Source: an uncultured Bacteroidales bacterium
Lineage (GTDB): Bacteria; Bacteroidota; Bacteroidia; Bacteroidales; WCHB1-69
Assembly (NCBI GenBank): GCA_900315245.1
Contig: OMYJ01000004.1
Coordinates: 62,001-126,000, forward strand
DNA: 64,000 bases
Direction of reading: 5' to 3'
Shown piece after piece: positions 27,133 through 34,792 of this stretch. Both the position numbers and the translations under genes were made by a program. Each line of letters opens with the position of its first letter. Position 1 is the stretch's first letter. The notes under the pieces are model-generated. The model saw nothing but the letters and a program-made list of their open reading frames with translations. It was not told the origin of the DNA and did not search any database.

Positions 27133-28833
27133 ATGGCATTTATCAAAACCGACAATCTGAAAGGAGATATATTTGGCGGCATCACCGCGGGTATCGTGGC
27201 GCTGCCGCTGGCATTGGCATTCGGCATCCAGGCGTTCGGGGGCATTGATGATCCTTCCGCCAGCTCCATGGGTGCTCTCGCAGGTTTGATCGGAGCTACG
27301 TTCCTCGGCTTCTTCGCCTCCCTCTTCGGCGGCACTCATTCGCAGATCAGCGGTCCCACCGGACCGATGACCGTCATCACCGCCTCGCTGCTCAGCGGTG
27401 TGTGGGCGGCACAGCATTCCATGAGCGCGGTGCTCATCAGCATGTCGCTGGCCGGTCTCTTCTGCGGTATCTTCCAGATTCTGTTCGGCATCCTCAAAAT
27501 CGGCAAGTATGTGCGCTATATCCCGTACCCGGTTTTGTCGGGCTTCATGAGCGGTATCGGCGTCATCATCATCATCCAACAGCTTTACCCGTTAATTGGC
27601 TGTAAATCACCTGTTTTGGTGGTGGATATGATTACGCAATTCCCAGAGCGTGTGGCTGGCGGCGTGTCGCTCACGGCTTTGCTGCTCGGTTTGGGCACTA
27701 TCGCCATTATCTATCTTTTCCCGCTGATAACCAAGAAGATACCTTCCACTTTGGTGGCTCTCTTGGTGATGACCATCATTTCGTTGATCCTCAATATGGA
27801 CGAGAAGCTGCTCATCGGTCAGATTCCCGCTGGATTCCCGATGCCCGCATTTGCGAAGGAAGGTTTGGATTTGTCAGGCCTTGATTGGGGGTTGGTACTG
27901 AAAGCCTCTGTCATTCCGGGACTTACGCTCGCTGGCTTGGGTAGCATCGACACGTTGCTGACCTCTGTGGTGGCCGACAATATCACGAAGACGCACCATA
28001 ACAGCAACCGCGAGTTGATAGGGCAGGGCATAGGCAACATGATCAGCGGCCTCTTCTGCGGTATCAGCGGCGCGGGCGCGACCATGCGTACGGTGGTGAA
28101 TGTGAAGAGCGGCGGACGAACGCAGATCAGCGGAATGGTGCATTCCCTGCTGCTGTTGGCTGTGCTGCTCGGTCTGGGCAGTCTTGTGCGTTACGTCCCG
28201 CTGGCAGTGTTGGCTGGCATCCTGATCACCGTCGGTTGGGGAATCATCGACTTCAAGGGATTCAAGGATCTGCTCAGAATACCCCGTGCTGATGCGGTGG
28301 TGCTCATCATTGTCTTCCTGCTCACCGTTTTTGTGGATCTGCTCACCGCCGTCGGTATCGGCATGGTGATTGCCTGCGTCCTCTTCATGAAGCGCGCCAG
28401 CGACCTCGTGGAGGGTGGCTACAGCACCGCCGAAATGACCAATTTCGACAAGGAAAGTCCGTGGCAGGATGAAGGCGGTATGCCCGACAAAGTGAAGCAT
28501 AAGATTTACATTCAGCGACTTAACGGTCCAATCTTCTTCGGCACCATCACCAAATTCCAGCAAGTGATGAACGATGTGCCCGAGGATGCCAAAATCGTGA
28601 TTATCCGGATGCGCCTCGTCAGCTTCATGGACCAGTCCGGTCTGTATGCTATGGAGACGGCCATCAAGGAATTGCAAGATCGCGGCGTGCTGGTGCTGAT
28701 GACCATCATCCAACCGCAACCGATGTATATGCTGAAGACGATGAAGGTTATCCCCGAACTCGTCCCCGAACAGCACACCTTTGAGACGTTCGAGGATTGC
28801 ACGGAGTTCTTGAAGAATAGGGTTGAAGGGTGA
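27133..28833 (+). CDS. SulP family inorganic anion transporter with STAS domain
   Basis: A 566-residue inner-membrane transporter of the SLC26/SulP family (sulfate, bicarbonate or other anions). The N-terminal family signature DIFGGITAGIVALPLALAFG is present, with further TM segments containing FGGTHSQISGPTGPMTV and GAGATMRTVVNVKSGG. The cytosolic C-terminal STAS domain covers about residues 450-560 (IFFGTITKFQQV ... VIIRMRLVSFMDQSGLYAME). The transported anion cannot be told from sequence. The gene stands alone between repeat-containing gaps and has its own promoter. Confidence 0.92.
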   Translation: MAFIKTDNLKGDIFGGITAGIVALPLALAFGIQAFGGIDDPSASSMGALAGLIGATFLGFFASLFGGTHSQISGPTGPMTVITASLLSGVWAAQHSMSAVLISMSLAGLFCGIFQILFGILKIGKYVRYIPYPVLSGFMSGIGVIIIIQQLYPLIGCKSPVLVVDMITQFPERVAGGVSLTALLLGLGTIAIIYLFPLITKKIPSTLVALLVMTIISLILNMDEKLLIGQIPAGFPMPAFAKEGLDLSGLDWGLVLKASVIPGLTLAGLGSIDTLLTSVVADNITKTHHNSNRELIGQGIGNMISGLFCGISGAGATMRTVVNVKSGGRTQISGMVHSLLLLAVLLGLGSLVRYVPLAVLAGILITVGWGIIDFKGFKDLLRIPRADAVVLIIVFLLTVFVDLLTAVGIGMVIACVLFMKRASDLVEGGYSTAEMTNFDKESPWQDEGGMPDKVKHKIYIQRLNGPIFFGTITKFQQVMNDVPEDAKIVIIRMRLVSFMDQSGLYAMETAIKELQDRGVLVLMTIIQPQPMYMLKTMKVIPELVPEQHTFETFEDCTEFLKNRVEG

Positions 28834-28839
28834 TTTTTA

Positions 28840-28912
28840 ATGCTGAATGCTGAATGCTGAATGTTGAATGCTGAATGTTGAATGCTGAATGTTGAATGTT
28901 GAATGAAGAATT
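28840..28912 (+). repeat. TGAATGCTGAATGT word repeat
   Basis: Tandem TGAATGC and TGAATGT heptamers begin a few bases after the SulP stop. This is the commonest word family in the window (also 42105-42347, 43104-43322, 43991-44005, 44052-44095). Confidence 0.85.
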
Positions 28913-28991
28913 AAACTTATAAGGAATAAGTTGGTCAATAATTTATTTGTGACGGGAAAATGTATTTAATTTTATAATACTTCCTTGAGCA

Positions 28992-29077
28992 GTCCCGAAG
29001 GGACAAGACGCGCGAAGCGCTGATAACCCCACACAAGCGCAGCGCAGTGTGGGGCTGGATACCGAAACGGGTTTCGG
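28992..29077 (+). repeat. Cluster of four short hairpins (REP-like)
   Basis: In the 322-base gap between the SulP and HMA genes lie GTCCC-GAA-GGGAC (28992-29004), GCGC-GAA-GCGC (29010-29020), CCCCACAC with a 12-base loop and GTGTGGGG (29027-29054), and CCGAAAC-GG-GTTTCGG (29062-29077). The rest of the gap is the TGAATGC repeat and AT-rich sequence. No gene is seen. Confidence 0.7.
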
Positions 29078-29155
29078 ACTGCGGGAACAGCGATGATGGC
29101 AGAGCGAAACGTAGTGTGTGTGTGAAACAAAAACAAACAAACAAATAGTAACAAT

Positions 29156-29836
29156 ATGAAAAAACTGATTCTTTTGGCTTTAGTAAGCCTGATTACGCTG
29201 GGCGTGAGTGCGCAGCAGAGCAAAACGGCCTCCAAAGGGGAGCAGACCGTGACGATTCAAACCAATGGTGTGTGTCAGAAGTGCGCCGACAAATTCAAAG
29301 AGAACGTGCCTTATTTCAAGGGCGTGAAGTCGTACACGTACGATATGAAAACGGCGAAGCTGACCATTAACTATGACGCGAAGAGAACCAATCCCGACCA
29401 GTTGCGTCAGGAGGTGAGCAAGCTGGGTTACAACGCCGATAACGTGAAGGCTGATCCAGCAGCAAGAGCCAAACTGCCCGCTTGCTGTCGTGCAGAAAAA
29501 GGTGCTGGATGTTGCAGTGGCGGTGCCGGACATGGATGCGGCAACCACGATGCCAGCAAAGGCGGACACAACTGCGGTAACCATCAGGAAGGTGCAAAGG
29601 GCTGTGCCGGTCACCAAGATGGCAAGAGCTGTGCCGGTCATCAGGATGGTCAGAAGTGTGCCGGTCACCAAGATGGCAAGAGCTGTGCCGGTCATCAGGA
29701 TGGTCAGAAGTGTGCCGGTCACCAAGACGGCAAGGGCTGTGCTGGCCACCAAGATGGTAAGAAATGTGCCGGTCACCAGGATGGCAAGAGCTGTGCTGGT
29801 CACCAAGATGGTAAAAGCTGCGGCAACCACAGATAG
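29156..29836 (+). CDS. Exported HMA-domain protein with Cys/His nonapeptide repeats
   Basis: A 226-residue exported protein. The signal peptide MKKLILLALVSLITLGVSAQ is followed by a heavy-metal-associated fold (about 28-98) with the metal-binding CQKC motif at C40 and C43. After a Cys-rich linker (ACCRAEKGAGCC) the C-terminus has eight tandem copies of CAGHQDGKS-type nonapeptides plus three CGNH motifs, eleven C-x-x-H sites in all. It is probably a periplasmic or surface metal sponge or chaperone, with copper, zinc or nickel as plausible ligands (inference). No metal efflux pump is adjacent. The gene is followed by a strong terminator. Confidence 0.8.
   Translation: MKKLILLALVSLITLGVSAQQSKTASKGEQTVTIQTNGVCQKCADKFKENVPYFKGVKSYTYDMKTAKLTINYDAKRTNPDQLRQEVSKLGYNADNVKADPAARAKLPACCRAEKGAGCCSGGAGHGCGNHDASKGGHNCGNHQEGAKGCAGHQDGKSCAGHQDGQKCAGHQDGKSCAGHQDGQKCAGHQDGKGCAGHQDGKKCAGHQDGKSCAGHQDGKSCGNHR
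29603..29818 (+). repeat. Eight 27-bp tandem coding repeats
   Basis: Exactly 216 bases, eight in-frame 27-base units beginning TGTGC(C/T)GG(T/C)CACCA or close variants. Neighbouring units differ mostly at third positions and in the ninth residue (S, K or G). Confidence 0.9.
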
Positions 29837-29875
29837 AGGAACGAGAAAAGTGTCTTGGTGACAAGACGCATTCCG

Positions 29876-29926
29876 AAAAAAAACATTACTGTCGTTGAAG
29901 TTTTTCGTGACAGTAATGTTTTTTTT
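29876..29926 (+). terminator. Strong intrinsic terminator after the HMA gene
   Basis: An 18-base arm (29876-29893, eight A then ACATTACTGTC-type end) is perfectly complementary to 29909-29926 around a 15-base loop, ending in an eight-T run. It could work in both directions. The rest of the gap to tpiA shows no convincing gene. Confidence 0.85.
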
Positions 29927-30045
29927 GTTTTATCGGTAGGTGCTGCGCAGAGGTTCGATGCGAGTGTCGGCGGCAAGGCGGTGATGGGGCCGTCTCCCTT
30001 GCTCTTGATCAACGAAGATAGCGCCTTTTTGTTTGATAAAAAATG

Positions 30046-30053
30046 TAACTTTG
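30046..30053 (+). promoter_or_regulatory. -7 box before tpiA
   Basis: TAACTTTG, an exact TAnnTTTG match 66 bases before the tpiA ATG. Confidence 0.55.
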
Positions 30054-30118
30054 CACTTTGGTCATTCGTAAACCAAAGAGTTTTGTAATATAAAGTAAAT
30101 CAAATAAATATAGTTATT

Positions 30119-30904
30119 ATGGCAAAACCTAAAATTGTTATCGGAAACTGGAAAATGAACAAGGACTTCGAAGAAGCCGAAGACCTTATCACCAAAATAG
30201 AGGAGGAACTGGCTGACTATCAGCTTCAGACCGAGGTCGTTTTGTGCCCGCCGGCGGTGTATGCCGAACTGGTCACCGACCATGCCAGTTTGGAGGACAG
30301 CCGCTTCTACGCCGGACTCCAGAACGTAAGCGAATTCCCGAACGGTGCCTACACGGGTGAGATTTCCGCCGAGATGCTTGCTTCCATGGACGTTGATTTC
30401 TGTATCGTGGGACACAGCGAACGCCGCAAGTTCTTCGGCGAGACCGACGAGATTGTCCTCAAGAAGATGCATCGTCTGTTGGACAACCAGATTGTTCCGG
30501 TGATGTGCTGTGGCGAGACCCTCGAGGAGCGCAAGGCCGGCAAGCATTTCGAGGTGGTCGGCAAGCAGATCGAAGCCACCATCTGCACGCTTAAGCCCGA
30601 GGAGCTGGAGCGCACCATGATTGCCTACGAGCCCATCTGGGCCATCGGCACTGGCGAGACCGCTACACCCGCGCAAGCACAGGAGATGCTCGCCTTCATC
30701 CGCTCCCTTATCGAGAAGAAGTTTGGCACTGAACTCGCCGTCTATACCTACATCCTCTACGGCGGCAGCTGCAACGCCAAGAACGCCCTCGAACTCTTCT
30801 CCCAACCCGATGTCGATGGCGGCCTCATCGGCGGCGCCTCCCTCAAACCCGAGGACTTCATCAAGATCATCGAAGCGGCCGAAACGGTGATCAAGGATAA
30901 TTAG
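30119..30904 (+). CDS. tpiA: Triosephosphate isomerase
   Basis: Cytosolic glycolytic enzyme, 261 residues, interconverting dihydroxyacetone phosphate and glyceraldehyde 3-phosphate. Catalytic residues are visible: N10 and K12 in GNWKMN, H99 in VGHSERR and E171 in AYEPIWAIGTGE. The phosphate-binding YGGSC and GGLIGGASL segments are present near the C-terminus. Length is slightly above the usual 250. It has its own promoter and is followed by a hairpin repeat before porE. Confidence 0.97.
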   Translation: MAKPKIVIGNWKMNKDFEEAEDLITKIEEELADYQLQTEVVLCPPAVYAELVTDHASLEDSRFYAGLQNVSEFPNGAYTGEISAEMLASMDVDFCIVGHSERRKFFGETDEIVLKKMHRLLDNQIVPVMCCGETLEERKAGKHFEVVGKQIEATICTLKPEELERTMIAYEPIWAIGTGETATPAQAQEMLAFIRSLIEKKFGTELAVYTYILYGGSCNAKNALELFSQPDVDGGLIGGASLKPEDFIKIIEAAETVIKDN

Positions 30905-30923
30905 ACCCCATAATAGTAATGGG

Positions 30924-30974
30924 CTACCCCAATTCCCCTTCTATTTTAGAAGGGGTGCCCGTAGGGCGGGGTAG
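30924..30974 (+). repeat. Nested inverted-repeat element between tpiA and porE
   Basis: Outer arms CTACCCC (30924-30930) and GGGGTAG (30968-30974) enclose an inner stem CCCCTTCT/AGAAGGGG. This G/C-rich element is unlike the AT-rich surroundings and may double as the tpiA terminator. Confidence 0.65.
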
Positions 30975-31000
30975 TAATATATGCATCAGAATACCTTACA

Positions 31001-33019
31001 ATGAACCGCTTCTCGCTCATATTCCTCCTGCTCCTCATGGTCATCGCCGGCGCGTGCTACGCGCAGGATGATGATCCGTGCAAGCAGACTATGGACAAGA
31101 ACAGCGAGAAGATTTTCAAGAAAGCGAGGGATTTTCACAAGTCGGGGAAGAAGGAGGAGGCTTACGAACTCTATGAGGAGATCCTTGCCGACCATCCTGA
31201 ATATCTCGACGTGAATTACTACTATGCTTTGGGGTATTATTTGACGTTGGAGGGTAACCAGTTCATTTCCAAGCGGAGCGACAAGTCCGATGTGACGAAG
31301 GCCTTGGCTGCCTTCAACCGCATCTTCGAGGTGTGCCCCTATTTCAGACCCTACTGCAACCTCTACGCCGCCCGCATCGCCTACTTCAACGAGAAGTATT
31401 CGGAGGCGGTGAAGTTCGCTGGCATCATTGTGGACAACCCCGACCTGTTTCCCGATGCGAAGGACGCCGACAAGATCAAGGAGGCGCAGCTGATCCTTAG
31501 GAAAGCCCGTTTCTATGACAATATCCTCAACCATCCGGTGCCTTTCGACCCGAAGGCGGTGCCGAACATCTCCACCAAGGCGGACGAGTATCTTGGCACG
31601 CTTTCGCCCGATGGCCAATACTTCTACTTCACCCGCCGCAAGTACGTGACGGACAATTCCCCGTTTGGGCAAGGCGACCGCGTGCAGAAAGAATTTTTCA
31701 GCAGCAGCGAGAAAAAGGGAGGGAATTTCGGAGAAGGCGATATGCTGCCTGCACCGTTCAACAAGGCGGACGGGGAGGGGAGCCCCACCATCAACCTCAC
31801 CAATGACCTGTTGATTTTTGTGCAACGTCACACGGTGAAGCTTATGAATTCCAACTACCCCAATTATGACCTCTACTATTCCGAGTATGACGGCTTCGAT
31901 TGGTCGGCGCCAAAGCCATTGCCGGGCAAGATCAACCGCAACGACTCGTGGGAGTCGCAGCCTTCGCTCAGTTCCGACGGGAAGGTGCTCTTTTTTGCCA
32001 GCGACCGGCCGGGCGGCTATGGCGGATCGGATATTTGGTATTCCGTGCGCAACAGCGATGGCACGTGGAAGGATCCTGTCAATATGGGACCTGTTGTCAA
32101 CACTGAGAAAAACGAACGCTCGCCGTTCCTGCACACTGACAGCAAGACCCTTTACTTCTCTTCCAACGGCCACGACGGCCTCGGCGGACAGGATGTTTTC
32201 TATTCCAAACTCGATGCCAAAAAGCAATGGACAAGACCGGTGAACATCGGTTATCCTATCAACACGGAAAACGACGAGGTCGATTTCTTTGTCAGTCTTG
32301 ACGGCAAGACAGGCTATTTCTCTTCCAACAATTACGGCGACCAAGACTGGAACATCTACCAGTTCGAGCTTTACGAGGAGGCGCGGCCGCATACGATGGT
32401 GATCATCAAGGGCAAGGTCACCGCCGACGAGGGCGATTTGGAGAACGCTGTGGTCGAGATCCGCGACACCAATGCGAATGTCATCTCCACGGGTGTTGTC
32501 AGTGCGGCGCAGGGCAAGTACGCTGTGGCCGCTGAAGTGCACCATGATGATCCGCAACCGCTGATTCTGAATGTGAAGAAGGAAGGATATTCCTTTGATA
32601 CGCAAATTATTAAGCCAGAAGATATTACAGAGGAGGTTATAGAGAAAGATGCGGAGGTAAAAGCCGTGGAGACCGGCAAGGTGTGCGACTTGCGCGACAT
32701 CTACTATGAGACCAACGACTACAGTCTGACGCAGGAATCCAAGATGTTGTTGGCTCTCTTTATTGAGTTTTTGAAGGAGAATCCTACCGTGAAGGTGGAA
32801 ATTCAGGGCCATACGGACAATATAGGCAATGATGCGGACAACTTGCTGCTGTCCGAACATCGTGCCAAGTCGGTGTATGACTATGTGATAGGGCAGGGGA
32901 TAAATGCTAACCGTTTGAGATACAAGGGCTACGGCGAGTCAAGTCCGATCGCTTCCAATAATACCGAGGCTGGGCGCGCCAAGAACCGCAGAACCGTTTT
33001 CCTGATCTATGAGAAATAA
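31001..33019 (+). CDS. porE: PorE-like TPR / beta-propeller / OmpA-domain protein
   Basis: A 672-residue envelope protein. After a signal peptide (ending about CYAQ) come TPR-like helices (about 25-170), a PD40-type beta-propeller (about 190-465, with repeated LSSDGKVLFFASDRPGGYGGSDIWY-type blades), a carboxypeptidase-regulatory-like beta-sandwich (about 465-555) and an OmpA peptidoglycan-binding domain (about 560-672, GHTDNIGNDADNLLLSEHRA). This order matches PorE of the type IX secretion system, thought to anchor the machinery to peptidoglycan. Whether C20 is lipidated is unclear because AGAC is a weak lipobox. The last 11 bases overlap murC. Other OmpA/TPR proteins share parts of this layout. 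Confidence 0.8.
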   Translation: MNRFSLIFLLLLMVIAGACYAQDDDPCKQTMDKNSEKIFKKARDFHKSGKKEEAYELYEEILADHPEYLDVNYYYALGYYLTLEGNQFISKRSDKSDVTKALAAFNRIFEVCPYFRPYCNLYAARIAYFNEKYSEAVKFAGIIVDNPDLFPDAKDADKIKEAQLILRKARFYDNILNHPVPFDPKAVPNISTKADEYLGTLSPDGQYFYFTRRKYVTDNSPFGQGDRVQKEFFSSSEKKGGNFGEGDMLPAPFNKADGEGSPTINLTNDLLIFVQRHTVKLMNSNYPNYDLYYSEYDGFDWSAPKPLPGKINRNDSWESQPSLSSDGKVLFFASDRPGGYGGSDIWYSVRNSDGTWKDPVNMGPVVNTEKNERSPFLHTDSKTLYFSSNGHDGLGGQDVFYSKLDAKKQWTRPVNIGYPINTENDEVDFFVSLDGKTGYFSSNNYGDQDWNIYQFELYEEARPHTMVIIKGKVTADEGDLENAVVEIRDTNANVISTGVVSAAQGKYAVAAEVHHDDPQPLILNVKKEGYSFDTQIIKPEDITEEVIEKDAEVKAVETGKVCDLRDIYYETNDYSLTQESKMLLALFIEFLKENPTVKVEIQGHTDNIGNDADNLLLSEHRAKSVYDYVIGQGINANRLRYKGYGESSPIASNNTEAGRAKNRRTVFLIYEK

Positions 33020-34337
33020 AACCATCTACTTTTTGGGAATCGGGGGCATCGGGATGAGTGCCTTGGCGCAGTATTTCCTGCAGCGCGGCGACACGGTTTG
33101 CGGTTACGACCTGACCCCTTCCGCCGTCACCGGGATGTTGCAGCGCAAAGGGGCGGATGTTCATTTCGAGGGGGATGTTGCGAAGATTCCGTCCGAGCTT
33201 GATTTTGTGGTCGTGACCCCTGCTGTTCCGAAAGATTTTCTTGAGTACCAGTATCTTGCGGATAAGGGTGTGTCGATGTACAAGCGTTCGCAGGTGTTAG
33301 GGCACATTACGGACGAGCTGCGGACGTTGGCGGTGGCCGGCACGCACGGCAAGACCACCACCACCTCGATGATCGCCCATCTGCTCTATCCCGAACAGCC
33401 GTTGGCCGCTTTCATCGGGGGGATTTCCAAGAACCTGAACGACAACTACGTATGCAGTCCAAATCCTAATACTGCCGTGGTGGAGGCCGACGAGTTCGAC
33501 CGCTCTTTCCTGACGCTGCATCCGGAAGTCTCCGTTATCACCTCCATGGATGCCGACCATTTGGACATCTACCGCGATGTGGAAGACTTGCGCGGCGCTT
33601 TCCGGCAGTTTGCTTCCCAGACTAACCGTGCGGTAATTGTTGAGGAAGCTGTGGCGCAGTTTATCAAACATCCCGGGAAAAGGGTTTACGGCACCAGCGC
33701 ACAGTGTGACTATTACGCATATAACATTGACTATCAGCAGGAAATATCGACATTCTCATTGCATACGCCCAATGGGGAAATTGAAGGTTTGGCGTTGCCG
33801 GCGCACGGACTCTATAATGTGTTGAATGCCACAGCCGCCATCGCCGCCGTTTTGGAAGCTTTCCAGGATATGCCAATTGATCGTATCCGTCAGAAAATCA
33901 GTACGTTTGCTGGGGTAAAACGTCGTTTCGACTACATTGTGCGGCGCGGTGATTTCGTCTATATAGACGACTATGCGCACCATCCGAACGAGATGCGCTC
34001 GTTTATCACGGCAGTGCGGAAAATTTACACTAACAAGCAGATTTGTGGAATTTTTCAGCCGCATCTGTACACCCGCACCCGCGACTTCGCTGACGATTTC
34101 GCCTCTGCGCTGGACCTTCTTGACAGTGCGATACTGCTGCCCATTTACCCCGCCCGCGAGAAACCCATTGAAGGCATCACCTCGGAGTTCCTGCTGCGGA
34201 AGATGACCATTCCAGACAAACGGGTGCTCCAGAAAGCAGAGTTGTTACCCTATTTGCAGGCTCACCGCCCCGATGTGCTCCTTACCATCGGTGCCGGCGA
34301 CATCGACCGCCTGATTCCTCAGTTGGCTGCTTTGTAA
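33009..34337 (+). CDS. murC: UDP-N-acetylmuramate--L-alanine ligase
   Basis: Cytosolic ATP-dependent ligase, 442 residues, adding L-alanine to UDP-MurNAc in peptidoglycan synthesis. The N-terminal YFLGIGGIGMSALAQ, the ATP-binding GTHGKTTTTSM near residue 115, the EADEFDRSF segment, the MDADHLDIY segment and the DDYAHHPNEM segment are all family motifs. It lies outside any mur/fts cluster here and starts 11 bases inside the porE reading frame, suggesting coupled expression. A Mpl-like murein tripeptide ligase is the main alternative, but the length and motifs favour MurC. Confidence 0.88.
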   Translation: MRNKTIYFLGIGGIGMSALAQYFLQRGDTVCGYDLTPSAVTGMLQRKGADVHFEGDVAKIPSELDFVVVTPAVPKDFLEYQYLADKGVSMYKRSQVLGHITDELRTLAVAGTHGKTTTTSMIAHLLYPEQPLAAFIGGISKNLNDNYVCSPNPNTAVVEADEFDRSFLTLHPEVSVITSMDADHLDIYRDVEDLRGAFRQFASQTNRAVIVEEAVAQFIKHPGKRVYGTSAQCDYYAYNIDYQQEISTFSLHTPNGEIEGLALPAHGLYNVLNATAAIAAVLEAFQDMPIDRIRQKISTFAGVKRRFDYIVRRGDFVYIDDYAHHPNEMRSFITAVRKIYTNKQICGIFQPHLYTRTRDFADDFASALDLLDSAILLPIYPAREKPIEGITSEFLLRKMTIPDKRVLQKAELLPYLQAHRPDVLLTIGAGDIDRLIPQLAAL

Positions 34338-34651
34338 TCATTCTTGTCACTCCTTATTTTATTTAGGGTGTGTAATTTTTTATCAACGCACCACATAAAT
34401 TACACTTTCTATTTACAATGTGTAAATCTCTATTGTATAAGTGTCAAAGATCTGTTTTGTGTAAAAATTGAACAGGCTTTGACGATTTTTTTGTCGATAA
34501 TAGTTGTTTTCATCGAAAAGTGTTCTTATTGTTAAAGAATTGGTGACTAAAAACCGCAAAACACTGATACTAACATGCGTATGTGAACAAAATCCAAGTG
34601 TAAAATTGTGTTTTTTAACCGACAAAATGTAAAACGTATTGTAACTTTTTG
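34338..34651 (+). other. AT-rich gap before the giant surface protein
   Basis: About 310 bases of AT-rich sequence with no word repeats, no palindromic element and no convincing reading frame. A TATTTTTG box lies at its right edge. The length and composition would suit an upstream regulatory region, but no specific site was recognised. Confidence 0.5.
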
Positions 34652-34659
34652 TATTTTTG
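34652..34659 (+). promoter_or_regulatory. -7 box before the giant FISUMP protein gene
   Basis: TATTTTTG. It implies a leader of about 130 bases if translation begins at 34793, or about 20 bases if it begins at 34685. Confidence 0.55.
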
Positions 34660-34792
34660 CAACGTATATTGTAAACTGCGTATTATGTTGAATAAGAAGG
34701 TTTTTTTGAACGGAAAATGCGCTGTTTTTGAAGAGATGGAGGTGAAGGGTAAAAATATGCTGAAAAAATATAAATGTTATAAATATAATAAT

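Noticed and set aside
29603..29818. Regular 27-bp repeats as a possible CRISPR array
   Set aside because: The units are directly adjacent with no spacers, are in frame inside an exported protein, and no cas gene is near.
29367..29864. Frames on both strands overlapping the metal-repeat gene (minus 165 residues, plus 123 residues)
   Set aside because: Both are periodic read-through of the 27-bp repeats. The chosen frame has a signal peptide and a metal-binding motif; the others have neither.
29855..30088. 77-residue frame between the HMA gene and tpiA
   Set aside because: It contains the strong terminator hairpin and the tpiA promoter, so it is unlikely to be translated.
30986..32860. 624-residue open frame opposite porE
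   Set aside because: Antisense to a domain-complete PorE-like protein; no plausible signal or motif of its own.
34344..34535. 63-residue frame in the gap before the giant protein gene
   Set aside because: AT-rich, Cys/Phe-rich low-quality sequence with no promoter or family pattern.
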